From NCBI RefSeq assembly GCF_004770145.1, contig NZ_RQFW01000005.1, forward strand, positions 1-64,000: 64,000 nt of DNA, read 5' to 3'. The translations under genes and the position numbers were made by a program. Positions 51,942 through 61,729 of this stretch are shown piece after piece. This DNA comes from Leptospira bourretii. GTDB taxonomy: Bacteria; Spirochaetota; Leptospiria; Leptospirales; Leptospiraceae. The notes below the pieces were generated by a model. The model made no database searches. It was given only the letters and a program-made list of their open reading frames with translations, and had not been told where the DNA came from. Numbering within the stretch: position 1 is the first letter of the stretch; the number at the start of each line of letters is the position of its first letter.

Positions 51942-53936
51942 TTATGACTCTATTTTATCAGGCCCGAGTGCTAACATCTTATCTCGAAACATGGCCGCTT
52001 TTTCAAAATCCAAATCCGAAGCATAACGCAACATTTCTCTTTTTAAAGCATCGCGTAACTTGTCTTTGGTTTTGTATTTCTTCAAGGTAAATTCTTTTTC
52101 CATTTCCTTGAGTGCTTCTTCTTTGCTATCCTCTTCCGCCATTTCACGTGGAAGGATATCATGAATTTCTTTAATGATACTTTGAGGAGTGATCCCCATT
52201 GCCGTGTTGTGTGCTTCTTGGATTAGACGGCGGCGTTCCGTTTCGCTGATTGCTTTTTTCATGGAATCAGTCATTCGGTCTGCATACAAAATGGCCTTCC
52301 CATTCACATTCCTTGCAGCCCGCCCAATGGTCTGGATCAGGGATTTATAATTCCGTAAAAAACCCTCTTTGTCAGCATCTAAAATCGCAACAAGGGAAAC
52401 TTCCGGAATGTCCAAACCTTCTCGGAGTAAGTTGATCCCCACGATACAATCATAAACACCTTTACGTAAATCTCGAATGATCTCCGTTCGTTCAATGGTA
52501 TCAATCTCCGAATGAAGGTAAGCAATTTTTAATCCAACTTCCTTATAATAGTCAGTTAAATCTTCTGACATTTTTTTGGTCAGAGTGGTAATCAGGATTC
52601 GCTCTTTTTTTTCAATACGAAGTCTGATTTCGTTTAGCAAATCTTCAATTTGGTTTGTCGTGGGACGAACTTCTACAACTGGATCCAGTAGACCCGTTGG
52701 TCGAATGATTTGTTCAATGACTGCTTCACTTTTATCAATTTCTTTTTGGTCCGGAGTGGCCGAAACATACAAAGTCATTGGTGTGAGAGTCTCAAATTCC
52801 TCAAAATTCAAAGGCCGATTGTCCAATGCACTCGGGAGGCGAAACCCAAAATCAACTAACGTTAGTTTTCTGGACCTATCCCCCGCATACATCCCACCTA
52901 TTTGCGGAAGGGTCACATGGGATTCGTCAATGATCAGTAAAAAATCTAAATTGGGAAAATAATCGAGTAAACAAGCAGGCCTTTCTCCTTCACTTCTTCC
53001 CGTTAGGTGACGAGAATAATTTTCAATCCCACTACAATAACCAAGTTCAACCAACATCTCCATATCATAATTGGTTCTAGATTCAATTCGTTCGGCTTCT
53101 AAGTGTTTGCCTTGTTTAAGGAACTTATCTTTTTGTTCCGCCATCTCTTCTTTTATTTTTTCAATGGCATCTTTGATTTTGGGACCAGAAGTGATAAAGT
53201 GTTTTGCTGGATAAACCACCACTCGGTCTAGTTTCATTTTTACCTTTCCGGTGAGTGGATCAATTTTGGAGAGTCCATCAATTTCATCTCCAAATAGTTC
53301 AATCCGAATTCCCTCTTCTTGATAAGAAGGCATAATTTCAATGGTATCCCCACGCACACGGAAATTACCACGACTAAAGTCTATATCGTTTCTTGCATAT
53401 TGGATATGGAGAAATTTTCGAATGATTTGGTCCCTATCAATTTTATCTCCGATCCTTAACATAACCACAGAGTTCATATAGTCTTCGGGAGAACCTAAAC
53501 CATAAATACAAGATACAGAACTTACAATGATGACATCATCTCGTTCCAACAAACTAGAAGTGGCACGTAACCGAAGTTTGTCGATCTCTTCGTTCATTGA
53601 CATATCTTTTTCAATGAAGGTATCAGAAGAAGGAACATAGGCTTCTGGTTGGTAATAGTCGTAATATGAGACAAAATACTCGACAGCATTTTCTGGAAAA
53701 AATTCTTTAAACTCACGAAAGAGCTGGGCTGCAAGAGTTTTGTTATGTGACAAAATGAGAGTTGGTTTTTTGACACGGGCGATGACTTCTGCCATGGTAA
53801 AGGTCTTTCCTGAACCAGTCACACCAACCAGTGTAATTTTATTTTTACCCTCGCCGAAGGACTTAGCAATATCTTCAATTGCTTTGACCTGGTCTCCGGC
53901 TGCCTTAAAAGGAGAAACCATTTTAAAATTTGCCAT
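51942..53936 (-). CDS. uvrB: Excinuclease ABC subunit B
   Basis: Damage-verifying helicase-like subunit of nucleotide excision repair. The 664-residue protein has Walker [15 protein letters not shown], the beta-hairpin [34 protein letters not shown], motifs V and VI in [20 protein letters not shown] and QTIGRAARN, and a C-terminal UVR domain ([19 protein letters not shown]) that binds UvrC. The ATG at 53936 sits 6 bases after the HATPase stop. Confidence 0.97.
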   Translation of the reverse strand: MANFKMVSPFKAAGDQVKAIEDIAKSFGEGKNKITLVGVTGSGKTFTMAEVIARVKKPTLILSHNKTLAAQLFREFKEFFPENAVEYFVSYYDYYQPEAYVPSSDTFIEKDMSMNEEIDKLRLRATSSLLERDDVIIVSSVSCIYGLGSPEDYMNSVVMLRIGDKIDRDQIIRKFLHIQYARNDIDFSRGNFRVRGDTIEIMPSYQEEGIRIELFGDEIDGLSKIDPLTGKVKMKLDRVVVYPAKHFITSGPKIKDAIEKIKEEMAEQKDKFLKQGKHLEAERIESRTNYDMEMLVELGYCSGIENYSRHLTGRSEGERPACLLDYFPNLDFLLIIDESHVTLPQIGGMYAGDRSRKLTLVDFGFRLPSALDNRPLNFEEFETLTPMTLYVSATPDQKEIDKSEAVIEQIIRPTGLLDPVVEVRPTTNQIEDLLNEIRLRIEKKERILITTLTKKMSEDLTDYYKEVGLKIAYLHSEIDTIERTEIIRDLRKGVYDCIVGINLLREGLDIPEVSLVAILDADKEGFLRNYKSLIQTIGRAARNVNGKAILYADRMTDSMKKAISETERRRLIQEAHNTAMGITPQSIIKEIHDILPREMAEEDSKEEALKEMEKEFTLKKYKTKDKLRDALKREMLRYASDLDFEKAAMFRDKMLALGPDKIES

Positions 53937-53942
53937 AGGAAC

Positions 53943-54611
53943 CTATGTTAGTTTACGAGTTGCTTTGAGTATAGCTTGTTTTCGATTGTCGCTGATTTCT
54001 AAATCCACCGAATCGAAAAGTTTTTGCATGACCATCATACCACGCATGAGCGTTGCTGTGGAAGAAAACTTACCTCTCTGAATATCATCTTCTAGATTAA
54101 AGTCTTTTACCGTATTGATCATTTCTATGGTAAAGGTTTTGTGTTTATCGATCTGAAAGATCACTTCCACTCCACCTCCGTCACCATACTTTGCGGCATT
54201 TTCCACAGCTTCCACAGTGGCAATGCATAGATCCATTCGCAACTCTTCGACAATTCCGTTCCGTTTCAGAAAATAATCAAGCCTGGCACGAACATATTGC
54301 ATCGGGTTATAGGAAAGAGCACCAAGAATTACAAACTGTTCGGTCGTTCCCATCTTGCGAGTGATAGGTGAAGATTCTGCAATAAAATATTCCCTTGGGT
54401 CCAAAGGGTTAGTGGTAATGATTTCGTCTTTGATCAATTCTTCGAGAAGAGAGGTGATGCCTTCCAAAGTTGTATTGGGGTTATCTTTGAATTTTCGCTG
54501 GGTTTCCATAAACACCCAGGAGTAAAAATCGTTCACATTCCCCGAGAGGCCATTGGAGAACAAAGTCTTCACTTCTTTCTCTAACTCAGTTCTGGAGAGA
54601 GGGAACGGCAT
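53943..54611 (-). CDS. Stand-alone HATPase-domain protein (RsbW-like)
   Basis: About 222 residues from the ATG at 54611; a TTG at 54626 adds five. The C-terminal half is a GHKL ATP-binding domain of the anti-sigma/serine kinase type: LRMDLCIATVEAVENAAKYG is the N box with the Glu-Asn pair, MINTVKDFN replaces the usual DxGxG, and SSTATLMRGMMVMQKLFDS is the last box. The N-terminal half (about residues 1-105) is unlike RsbW and may be a sensor or partner domain. No STAS antagonist or SpoIIE phosphatase is adjacent. Confidence 0.78.
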   Translation of the reverse strand: MPFPLSRTELEKEVKTLFSNGLSGNVNDFYSWVFMETQRKFKDNPNTTLEGITSLLEELIKDEIITTNPLDPREYFIAESSPITRKMGTTEQFVILGALSYNPMQYVRARLDYFLKRNGIVEELRMDLCIATVEAVENAAKYGDGGGVEVIFQIDKHKTFTIEMINTVKDFNLEDDIQRGKFSSTATLMRGMMVMQKLFDSVDLEISDNRKQAILKATRKLT

Positions 54612-54659
54612 ATATTCCCATTTCAACGGGAACGGAAGAGTTGTAAATTGTTTTATCCT

Positions 54660-55127
54660 TTAAGGATTAGTCCGTGTTTTTTCTTGGCGCAGTGCTTCAT
54701 AAAGTACAATGGCAACCGCATTGGAAAGATTGATCGAACGACTCACCTCTGCCATAGGTAAGGAAATAATATGTTCTGGAGGGCAAGACTTGTGGATTTC
54801 TTCCGGAAGTCCTGAGGTTTCTCTCCCAAACAAAAAAACATCCGTTTTCTGGAAGTTGACATCCCAGTACACTTTGGTTCCAAATTTAGAAACCAGGAAA
54901 ATCCGACTGCCTTCCGCTTCTTTCTGGCTTCTAAATGCTTCAAAATCTGCAAAACGACGAAGATCCAAATCTTTCCAATAGTCTAGACCCGCACGCCGTA
55001 CAGCTTTTTCTGACAGATCAAAAGACGGTTCCCCGACAATAGAGAGAGGAACTCCGACATTGACACAGAGTCTTGCAATATTACCCGTGTTAGGAGGTAT
55101 TTCTGGGCGATAAAGTGCGATTTCCAA
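54660..55127 (-). CDS. trmL: tRNA (cytidine(34)-2'-O)-methyltransferase TrmL
   Basis: Methylates the 2'-O of the wobble base of tRNA-Leu. The 155-residue SPOUT protein starts MEIALYRPEIPPNTGNIAR, with DVFLFGRETSGLPEEI as the knot motif and ISLPMAEVSRSINLSNAVAI as the SAM-binding knot. The start is TTG at 55127, fixed by the family N-terminus. Confidence 0.93.
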   Translation of the reverse strand: MEIALYRPEIPPNTGNIARLCVNVGVPLSIVGEPSFDLSEKAVRRAGLDYWKDLDLRRFADFEAFRSQKEAEGSRIFLVSKFGTKVYWDVNFQKTDVFLFGRETSGLPEEIHKSCPPEHIISLPMAEVSRSINLSNAVAIVLYEALRQEKTRTNP

Positions 55128-55135
55128 TTCGTGAA

Positions 55136-56290
55136 TTACTTTTTGTTCTTTTTTTCCAAAGATTTTTGCAAAGCAAGTCCAAAACTAGAAACTGTCCCCG
55201 GATTCTCCTCTTTGGACATATACTCTTGGTATTCCATCCGGTCTTTTGCCTCTGCCGCTTTTGAAATCGACAATGCAATTTGCCTTTTTTCAGGATTGAT
55301 CTCCAAAACAAACACTTCCAATTTTTGACCAGGATTGAATACGGTATTCAGTGGAGTGCGAGAAGGAACTCCTGTTTCTTTGTTGGGAACAAGACCCGAA
55401 AAATCATCACCTAACCGTACAAAGAGACCGAACGGTTTGATCGATTCCAAAGTTCCTGTCACAATATCTGATTCTTTAAAAGGAAGTTTTCCAGACCAAG
55501 GATCACTTAAAAAGTCTTTTACGCTAAGTGAAATTTTATTCGAGGCCCAATCTAAAGTCAGAATTTTTGCACGTAAAGTTTCCCCTACTCGAAATTCAGT
55601 TGTAAGATCGGCATTTTTTTTGTAAGTGGCTTCCGATTGTGGGACCAAAGCATCAAACCCGTCCATATCCACAATGAGTCCGAATTTATGAATACTTTTC
55701 ACTGTGCAGGATACAAACATTCCAACTTTCAACTCATCACGTAACAGTTGCTTCTTGGTTTCTCTTTCTTTATCAGCAATTTTTTTCTGAGACAGAACAA
55801 TTTTGTTTTGTTTTTTCCCTATCTCAGAGATCACAAATTTGATTCGTTTGCCCGCGATATTTTTTCCTTTTACAGAAACATCCAATTGGCTAAACGGAAC
55901 AAAGGCAGAATGGCTACCGAGTTTGACTTCCCATCCTCCGTTTGCTTCCACAAGCATTTGTCCAAGAACAGGGATTTCATACTGTGCTGCCATCTCCATA
56001 TGTTCTTCTGTTAGGTTGTCTCCAGATAAACAGGTAGTAAAATAAAAATCTCCCGAGTTTTCTTTCAAAAAATAAACTACGAGTGAATCAGAAACCTTAG
56101 GCAAAACTTCATCTCGCCATTCTTCTGTGGAGATATTTCCTAAGATTTTATTTTCTAATGTTCGAATGAACACATAATCATTCTTAACAGCTGTTACCTT
56201 AGCTTCATGACGAGAACCAGGTTCGATGGATTGTCTTTTTTTAAAACTTTCTTCTAATAAACGTTCAAATTCTGAGGATGGGCCTTTCAT
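55136..56290 (-). CDS. S1-domain RNA-binding protein (four repeats)
   Basis: A 384-residue protein with four S1 repeats, roughly residues 25-95 (degenerate), 107-170, 188-257 and 275-345. The third and fourth are clearest: VGMFVSCTVKSIHKFGLIVD and DIVTGTLESIKPFGLFVRLG. It resembles the C-terminal two thirds of ribosomal protein S1 or an S1-like accessory factor; at 384 residues it is shorter than typical six-repeat S1. Its start overlaps the amidohydrolase stop by 4 bases. Confidence 0.88.
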   Translation of the reverse strand: MKGPSSEFERLLEESFKKRQSIEPGSRHEAKVTAVKNDYVFIRTLENKILGNISTEEWRDEVLPKVSDSLVVYFLKENSGDFYFTTCLSGDNLTEEHMEMAAQYEIPVLGQMLVEANGGWEVKLGSHSAFVPFSQLDVSVKGKNIAGKRIKFVISEIGKKQNKIVLSQKKIADKERETKKQLLRDELKVGMFVSCTVKSIHKFGLIVDMDGFDALVPQSEATYKKNADLTTEFRVGETLRAKILTLDWASNKISLSVKDFLSDPWSGKLPFKESDIVTGTLESIKPFGLFVRLGDDFSGLVPNKETGVPSRTPLNTVFNPGQKLEVFVLEINPEKRQIALSISKAAEAKDRMEYQEYMSKEENPGTVSSFGLALQKSLEKKNKK

Positions 56291-57666
56291 TTTGCGGTTC
56301 CTTCCTTGGTGGGTTTTGGGGTATAAACCAATTTTCCTCCTAATACCATGGATTCAATTGGAAATATTCCGGAAGTGCGTTTCAAAGGATTTTCGTTATG
56401 AACGGAGAAATGGGCCGGGCCACCTATGCGGATCCGTCCGCCATGGTCAGCTCCGAGATAGGAACAGGTTTTCCAAGTGAGGGTTTGGATGATCTCGCGA
56501 CGAATCTGGGGCAAGGAGTCCGGATCAGCATTTGTTGGGACAAGGTTTTGCGAAAAAGAACCAAATACGGAGGCCCAAAACCCAGGTCGGTTTGCCACAG
56601 GGTCCAACTTTCTTTCTTTTGGTTTGGTGAGAAGTGACTCCCAAAGGCGAATCTCCACAATGGCCGCCTGGCCGGGGAAAAGCCCCCAATGGCCAGCCCC
56701 ACTTGCAAAAAGAAGATTTCGTTTGATCTCGGCTTCTGTTTGGAATGTGGCCTGGTATTCTGAAAAGGAATTGGCACGGAAAACCGTTCCCTCTTCTTCT
56801 TCCGCATTCACAGCAAGTGAATCTTTCCACCGAGAGCCAAAAACAGAATGGAGATCGGACCAAAGAGAAACCTCAGCCTTCCATTGTTCTGGGTTTGCCC
56901 GAAGGCTTTGGAGATACAAAACAGATAACATTGGTGCCCAAAGGAAATCCCGTTTCTGAGCTCGGTATAAATTTGTTCCTTCGGGCATGGGATGAAAAAT
57001 GACTGCATAACCAGTATCCAATGCATCTTCCCAACTGGTTTTGTCAGCGAAGGTATAAGCAACGGGAAGATAACCTTTCTCCTCTCCTTCCCTGCGTTTC
57101 GCAAAAAGTTCAGTTTGAGAAAATCCCCGATTTTCTGCTTCTTTGAGAAAGATCGGGAGGTGCCGGTTTCGTTTGGAATCAAAAGAAAGAACCAGTCCCG
57201 ATGTGTAAAGACCACCTTCGCCTGCTGATAATTCTTCATAAAGAGCGGGCTTTTGTGATTGTGTGAGAATGGGAGAAAACCATTTGGATTTAGCGATTTC
57301 GTTTTGTAAGGGTATCAGTGTTGGGTCACCTACAGATTCAATATGGCTGAATCCGGCTGCCAAATATCCCAAAAGATAAGTGGAAAGTTCATCACGGCTT
57401 GTTTTTCCCCCTCGTCCATTCGAACCAATTGTGACAGATGCATCACAAAATCCTGGTAGTAAGTATTTGGGATGAGGAACTACGGTTCCTTCCTTGATCG
57501 AGATGATTTTGCCTTGGACAACTTCCAGGTCGAGAAACCCGCTAAAATTGGATTTTTCACTGTCCCAGATCCGGACAGATTTCATTTTCAAATTTTGAGA
57601 CAAAAGAATGGTAGGGGCAAAAGCCGATAGAAATAAGGTGAGGGATAAGAGCCTGCGGTTTTTCAT
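56287..57666 (-). CDS. Degenerate amidohydrolase-like secreted protein
   Basis: A 459-residue protein with a signal peptide (MKNRRLLSLTLFLSAFAPTI LLS, cleaved near residue 23). SVRIWDSEKSNFSGFLDLEV and YLLPGFCDASVTIG match the first amidohydrolase segment, but the His-x-His that binds zinc after LPG is replaced by Asp-Ala-Ser. The C-terminal RIRIGGPAHFSVHNENPLKR and ESMVLGGKLVYTP match the family end. The active-site metal ligands are therefore missing, so it may bind substrate without hydrolysing it. First gene of the leftward operon, 37 bases from the divergent HATPase gene. Confidence 0.78.
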   Translation of the reverse strand: MKNRRLLSLTLFLSAFAPTILLSQNLKMKSVRIWDSEKSNFSGFLDLEVVQGKIISIKEGTVVPHPKYLLPGFCDASVTIGSNGRGGKTSRDELSTYLLGYLAAGFSHIESVGDPTLIPLQNEIAKSKWFSPILTQSQKPALYEELSAGEGGLYTSGLVLSFDSKRNRHLPIFLKEAENRGFSQTELFAKRREGEEKGYLPVAYTFADKTSWEDALDTGYAVIFHPMPEGTNLYRAQKRDFLWAPMLSVLYLQSLRANPEQWKAEVSLWSDLHSVFGSRWKDSLAVNAEEEEGTVFRANSFSEYQATFQTEAEIKRNLLFASGAGHWGLFPGQAAIVEIRLWESLLTKPKERKLDPVANRPGFWASVFGSFSQNLVPTNADPDSLPQIRREIIQTLTWKTCSYLGADHGGRIRIGGPAHFSVHNENPLKRTSGIFPIESMVLGGKLVYTPKPTKEGTAK

Positions 57667-57703
57667 GCTAACGGTCGTAGTTACCTTGACAGTAAGGACT
57701 TGA

Positions 57704-58408
57704 ATGGAAAAGATTTCGGGTATGGGAAAGGAAACAAGCGAGATTTCTGATCACATCAAATTACACATCGAAAATGGGAAAATTCTCTCGCTAAAGACGC
57801 ACCGGGTTTCCAAATCCGTTGAGGAACACATTAAGGAGGCCGTAGGTCTGATTCTGGATCGCCTCACTTACCCGACTCTTGTCCCAACTCTATACACCAT
57901 CATCAAAGAATTGGCCATCAATGCCTGCAAAGCCAACCAAAAACGTGTCTTTTTTGAGGAACGTGGATACAGTATGTTAAACCCTTCTGAGTACGCCCGG
58001 GGGGTGAGAGAATACCGAGAAATGTTTTCCGAAGAGATGTCCAACGAATTTGGAATGAAAGCCAAAAAGAAAGGATACTACTGCTTAATTAATTTTAAAT
58101 TCAATGACGATGGAATCACCATCGAGGTCATCAACAACACTCCCATTGCCAAAGAAGAAGAAAAAGCCATCCGTGAACGATTGGAAAAAGGAATGGTATA
58201 TGATGACATCGCTCAGTTCTACATGGACAATGCTGACACCACAGAAGGTGCCGGTCTTGGGCTTGCCCTCATCCTCATCATGTTAAAAGGGGAAGGTATC
58301 GACCCCAATTTCTTTCGTATCATCATCGGGGAAGATTCCACCATTGCTCGTTTGGAAATTCCTCTCTCTGATAAATTCATCTCTGTCCGCGACCCCAACC
58401 AAATTTAA
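57704..58408 (+). CDS. Stand-alone HATPase-domain protein
   Basis: A 234-residue soluble protein with a GHKL ATP-binding domain but no phosphoacceptor His: TIIKELAINACKANQKRVFF is the N box, DDGITIEVINNTPI the G1 region and TEGAGLGLALILIMLKG the G2 box. It resembles orphan kinase or anti-anti-sigma ATPases. The ATG at 57704 has AAGGA six bases upstream. It is the second such protein in 3 kb (see 53943), and they face away from each other. The partner is unknown. Confidence 0.8.
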   Translation: MEKISGMGKETSEISDHIKLHIENGKILSLKTHRVSKSVEEHIKEAVGLILDRLTYPTLVPTLYTIIKELAINACKANQKRVFFEERGYSMLNPSEYARGVREYREMFSEEMSNEFGMKAKKKGYYCLINFKFNDDGITIEVINNTPIAKEEEKAIRERLEKGMVYDDIAQFYMDNADTTEGAGLGLALILIMLKGEGIDPNFFRIIIGEDSTIARLEIPLSDKFISVRDPNQI

Positions 58409-58411
58409 TTT

Positions 58412-59254
58412 ATGCCTCTTCCTTTATCCTGTGCCATCATTACCCTCAACGAAGAGGATAACATCTCTCGCACTCTCGCTGCCCTTTCCTTTATTGAAGA
58501 TATCGTTGTCATTGATTCTGGATCTACAGACAAAACTGTTGAACTAGCAAAATCCCACGGGGCTCGCGTTTTTTATCGTAAGTTCGACAACTATGCAGAC
58601 CAAAAAAACTTCGCCATTGAAAAAACTAAGTTTGATTGGGTGTTTGCCATTGATGCCGATGAAGTGGTATCCGATGGTTTAAAATCAGAAATCATAGAAT
58701 TATTTAAGGAAAACAAGTTAGAATCCGTTGGTTATCTCATCCCTCGTTTGACTTATTATTTAGGAAAGTGGATTCGTTTTGGTGGATACTATCCTAACTA
58801 CCAAATTCGGTTGTTTAAAAAAACTGCCGGAGAGTTTAGCGGTGGTTTGGTGCACGAAAGAGTTAAACTTTCAGGAAAACCAATCAAACTAAAGAACCCA
58901 CTATATCATTATTCTTATAAAAACATATCCGATCACCTGCAATTCATTGATCGTTACTCTAGTTTGTTTGCGGAAGAAGAATTTAGAAAGGGAAAAACGA
59001 GTTCTATTTTTTGGGCTTTTTTAAAAGCGTGTTTTAAAGGTTTTTATATGTATTGGATTCGGTTGGGAATCCTAGATGGGAAACAAGGATTTGTTCTCGC
59101 CCTACTAGGATTTTATTATAATTTTCTTAAGTATTTAAAGTTATATGAAAAATCGAATTCAATCTCTTCTTTCTTTGTTATGGTTGATTCGGTTCATGAT
59201 GTAAAGAGCAGTAAATCCACCAAGAAAGATGGCAACCAAATTCACGTTGGATAA
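58412..59254 (+). CDS. Family 2 glycosyltransferase, WaaE/KdtX-like
   Basis: A 280-residue GT2 enzyme: LSCAIITLNEEDNISRTLAA, DIVVIDSGSTDKTVELAKSH and the DxD-type AIDADEVVSDG. QIRLFKKTAGEFSGGLVHE is the usual acceptor segment of LPS-core beta-1,4-glucosyltransferase relatives. The C-terminal hydrophobic segments (FWAFLKACFKGFYMYWIR; GFVLALLGFYYNFLKYL) attach it to the membrane. The last 30 residues (from about SISSFF) are antisense to the convergent membrane-protein gene. Confidence 0.88.
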   Translation: MPLPLSCAIITLNEEDNISRTLAALSFIEDIVVIDSGSTDKTVELAKSHGARVFYRKFDNYADQKNFAIEKTKFDWVFAIDADEVVSDGLKSEIIELFKENKLESVGYLIPRLTYYLGKWIRFGGYYPNYQIRLFKKTAGEFSGGLVHERVKLSGKPIKLKNPLYHYSYKNISDHLQFIDRYSSLFAEEEFRKGKTSSIFWAFLKACFKGFYMYWIRLGILDGKQGFVLALLGFYYNFLKYLKLYEKSNSISSFFVMVDSVHDVKSSKSTKKDGNQIHVG

Positions 59255-59503
59255 TTGAGTGGATCCAATTTTGGGTGACATGAGCCACATGATGATATCG
59301 CGGATATAAGTTTGGAAGGTTGCAAAAACGATTAATGCACCAATCCCTGCAACAAATGTAGATCCCCAAAATTTTCCGAGTAAGTCTTTACGTTTATAAT
59401 AATAAAAATAATAGGCACAGGCTGCGGATGCGAGAAAAAAGAATAAAATATCTACTAGAATGGTCCACGGTTCTGATGGTGCGGCAAGCGGTAATGAAAT
59501 CAT
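59159..59503 (-). CDS. Small membrane protein of unknown function
   Basis: A 114-residue protein with three or four hydrophobic segments (ILVDILFFFLASAACAYYFY; STFVAGIGALIVFATFQTYI; NLVAIFLGGFTALYIMN) and a basic end. The last 96 bases overlap the convergent glycosyltransferase, which suggests that one of the two annotated ends is not functional or that both are expressed with antisense overlap. Family unknown. Confidence 0.7.
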   Translation of the reverse strand: MISLPLAAPSEPWTILVDILFFFLASAACAYYFYYYKRKDLLGKFWGSTFVAGIGALIVFATFQTYIRDIIMWLMSPKIGSTQLSNVNLVAIFLGGFTALYIMNRINHNKERRD

Positions 59504-59577
59504 TGATCTTGTACCTGTCTATTACCTATTTTCGGTAAGCCATAGTTTAGTCCATAAGATAAAAAAAGAGGTTTTCC

Positions 59578-60468
59578 TTGTATTCAAAACACACTGAACT
59601 ATTTGGGATCTTGGGATATCCCTTGGGTCATACCCTTTCCCCTTGGATTCATAACACTCTCTTCCAACTTTCTGGATATGATGGAGTGTATTTGGTTTTT
59701 GAAAACGAGCGATGGAACGAGATTGGACTTCTTCCCTTAATCGACTTAGGTGTCCGGGGAGTTTCCGTTACCATACCGTTTAAGGAATGGGCTTATTCAC
59801 AAGCGAACATTGTTTGTAAAGCATCCCAAACGATGGGTTCTTCCAACACCCTACTCTTCCGTGAGGGAATCGAAGCTGTGAACACAGATGGGACTGGTGC
59901 CGTCAGATCCATCCTCCAAGCCAATCCCGATCTTTTAGATCCGAATCTAGAAAAACAAATTTTAGTTCTCGGGAGTGGGGGAAGTGCCAAAGGAATTATA
60001 TTTTCCATCGCAGAATTTCTCCAAAACAATGCGAAGCAGGGAAAGATCCAAAGAAAGGTCAAAATCCTTGCACGAAACGAAGTGGCAACGAATGAGATTC
60101 TCAATTCTTTAGGAAATCCGGAATGGCTTGGTGTTACGACCAAAGAAAAGTCTATGGAAGAAGCGGAAAACTATGACCTCGTCATCCATACAACTCCGGT
60201 TGGTATGAAAGGATTTGGTGGGGAACCAATTCTAAATTCCGACTTTTTTACCAAAAAACATACGTTATTCGACATTGTTTACAATCCTTTAGAGACCGAT
60301 TTAGTAAAACAGGCAAAGAAAAAAAAAGCAGAGATCATTCCTGGATACCATATGTTACTCTACCAAGGGATTCGACAATTTGAACTATTTACAAATATCA
60401 AAACAAAACAGAAATGGATTGGGAAGGTGGAGTCCCTACTTTTCAAACAATTGAAAAATCGTAAATAG
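59578..60468 (+). CDS. aroE: Shikimate dehydrogenase
   Basis: NADPH-dependent reduction of 3-dehydroshikimate, shikimate pathway. The 296-residue protein starts at a TTG with GAGG six bases upstream; GILGYPLGHTLSPWIHN is the substrate segment, VTIPFKEWA the catalytic Lys site, AVNTDGTGAVRSI the Asp site, VLGSGGSAKGII the NADPH loop and HTTPVGM and GYHMLLYQGIRQFELF the C-terminal signatures. Confidence 0.94.
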   Translation: MYSKHTELFGILGYPLGHTLSPWIHNTLFQLSGYDGVYLVFENERWNEIGLLPLIDLGVRGVSVTIPFKEWAYSQANIVCKASQTMGSSNTLLFREGIEAVNTDGTGAVRSILQANPDLLDPNLEKQILVLGSGGSAKGIIFSIAEFLQNNAKQGKIQRKVKILARNEVATNEILNSLGNPEWLGVTTKEKSMEEAENYDLVIHTTPVGMKGFGGEPILNSDFFTKKHTLFDIVYNPLETDLVKQAKKKKAEIIPGYHMLLYQGIRQFELFTNIKTKQKWIGKVESLLFKQLKNRK

Positions 60469-60509
60469 TTCTATACTAGGTTCACAGAAGGTTAACAAAA
60501 GAATTCCAT

Positions 60510-61709
60510 ATGTTGTTTTTTGATTTTTTATATAGTTTGCAAAACATTGAAAAAACAAGGAACTTCAATGTCTTCAAAAACTATTCTTTGGATGGACTTT
60601 CTGATCTCTTTTTATTTTTAAAAACAAAACATAAAATACAAAAGCCGATCCGCATCAGTGTTGTCGGTACCAATGGAAAAGGTTCTACCTCTCATTACCT
60701 TGCTTCCCTTTTGTCCATTCTTGGATACAAAACAGGACTTTATACTTCTCCCCATCTTTTGACACCGCTAGAACGTTTTCAAATTTTTTTAGGTGGAAAA
60801 CCAGAAGTTCCCAAAGAAGAGGATGTGGAATCTTTTTTTAAGAACACTATCCTTCCCGACTTAGAAAGGTATCAGTCACTTTCTTATTTTGAATTTCTAA
60901 CCGTTTTTACTTATCTCTATTTTGCGAAAGAAAATACAGATTTCGAAATTTGGGAAGCAGGGCTTGGAGGAAGACTTGATTCTACAAAACTTGTGTATGC
61001 CGACCATGTTATACTTACAAAAATTGGTTTGGATCATTCCGAAATTTTAGGAGCTACCAAAGAAAAAATTTGTTTGGAAAAACTAGGAATCCTAACTGAT
61101 GTTTGTCGAAACCTGATAGCGATGGATCCCGAAGATGATTCCTTACGAACCCTCATTCAAAATTTTCCCAAAGGAAAAACGAAAACGCAGGTCCTCCCTC
61201 TCGAAAAAAAACCTACCTATTTAGAAACTAACTTTCTATTTTCCCAAGCGGCCCTAATCCATTTGATTCCAAACGAGACAACAAAGCTCAGCTCCATTTC
61301 CTTTGCCTCAGTAAAAAAACCTCGTGGTCGCATGGAAGTGTTACAAAACTCTCCCGAAATTGTTTTTGATCCGGCCCACAACCCAGACGCCATTGCTACG
61401 ACCACACGTGAGTTTGCCAAAACACATCCCTCCTTCTCCCTGCTACTGGGAAGCCTTCCCGACAAGGACCGAGAAGGGATTTTGTCTCAACTGGTGGGCC
61501 TCCCCCTCCATTCCCTCATTCTTTGGGAAGGAAGCGGATTTGGGGCCTTCCCAGAACTTCCCCAAGGCCTAACATCCATCACCACGAAAGTACAAGCCGA
61601 AGAAGACCTGCGTCCCCTATTCCAAGGCAGATTTCCGGTATTGGTGTTAGGAAGTTTTCGTCTCTATGGAATTGTGGCAAAATTAATACAAAATACAACA
61701 AACATGTAA
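60510..61709 (+). CDS. folC: Folylpolyglutamate synthase/dihydrofolate synthase
   Basis: Adds glutamate to folates. The 399-residue Mur-ligase-family protein has the P-loop VGTNGKGSTSHYLASLLSIL, GLYTSPHLLTPLERFQIFLG, EAGLGGRLDSTKLV and KIGLDHSEILGATKEKI; PRGRMEVLQN and DPAHNPDAI follow. Slightly shorter than the usual 420-450. Whether it also has the dihydrofolate synthase activity is not decided. Follows aroE by 41 bases. Confidence 0.93.
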   Translation: MLFFDFLYSLQNIEKTRNFNVFKNYSLDGLSDLFLFLKTKHKIQKPIRISVVGTNGKGSTSHYLASLLSILGYKTGLYTSPHLLTPLERFQIFLGGKPEVPKEEDVESFFKNTILPDLERYQSLSYFEFLTVFTYLYFAKENTDFEIWEAGLGGRLDSTKLVYADHVILTKIGLDHSEILGATKEKICLEKLGILTDVCRNLIAMDPEDDSLRTLIQNFPKGKTKTQVLPLEKKPTYLETNFLFSQAALIHLIPNETTKLSSISFASVKKPRGRMEVLQNSPEIVFDPAHNPDAIATTTREFAKTHPSFSLLLGSLPDKDREGILSQLVGLPLHSLILWEGSGFGAFPELPQGLTSITTKVQAEEDLRPLFQGRFPVLVLGSFRLYGIVAKLIQNTTNM

Positions 61710-61729
61710 AATTAAACTTTACAAATGAA

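Noticed and set aside
56398..57239. Several long ORFs on both strands inside the amidohydrolase-like gene
   Set aside because: They are antisense or frame-shifted shadows of a GC-richer coding region; they lack ribosome-binding sites and recognisable domains.
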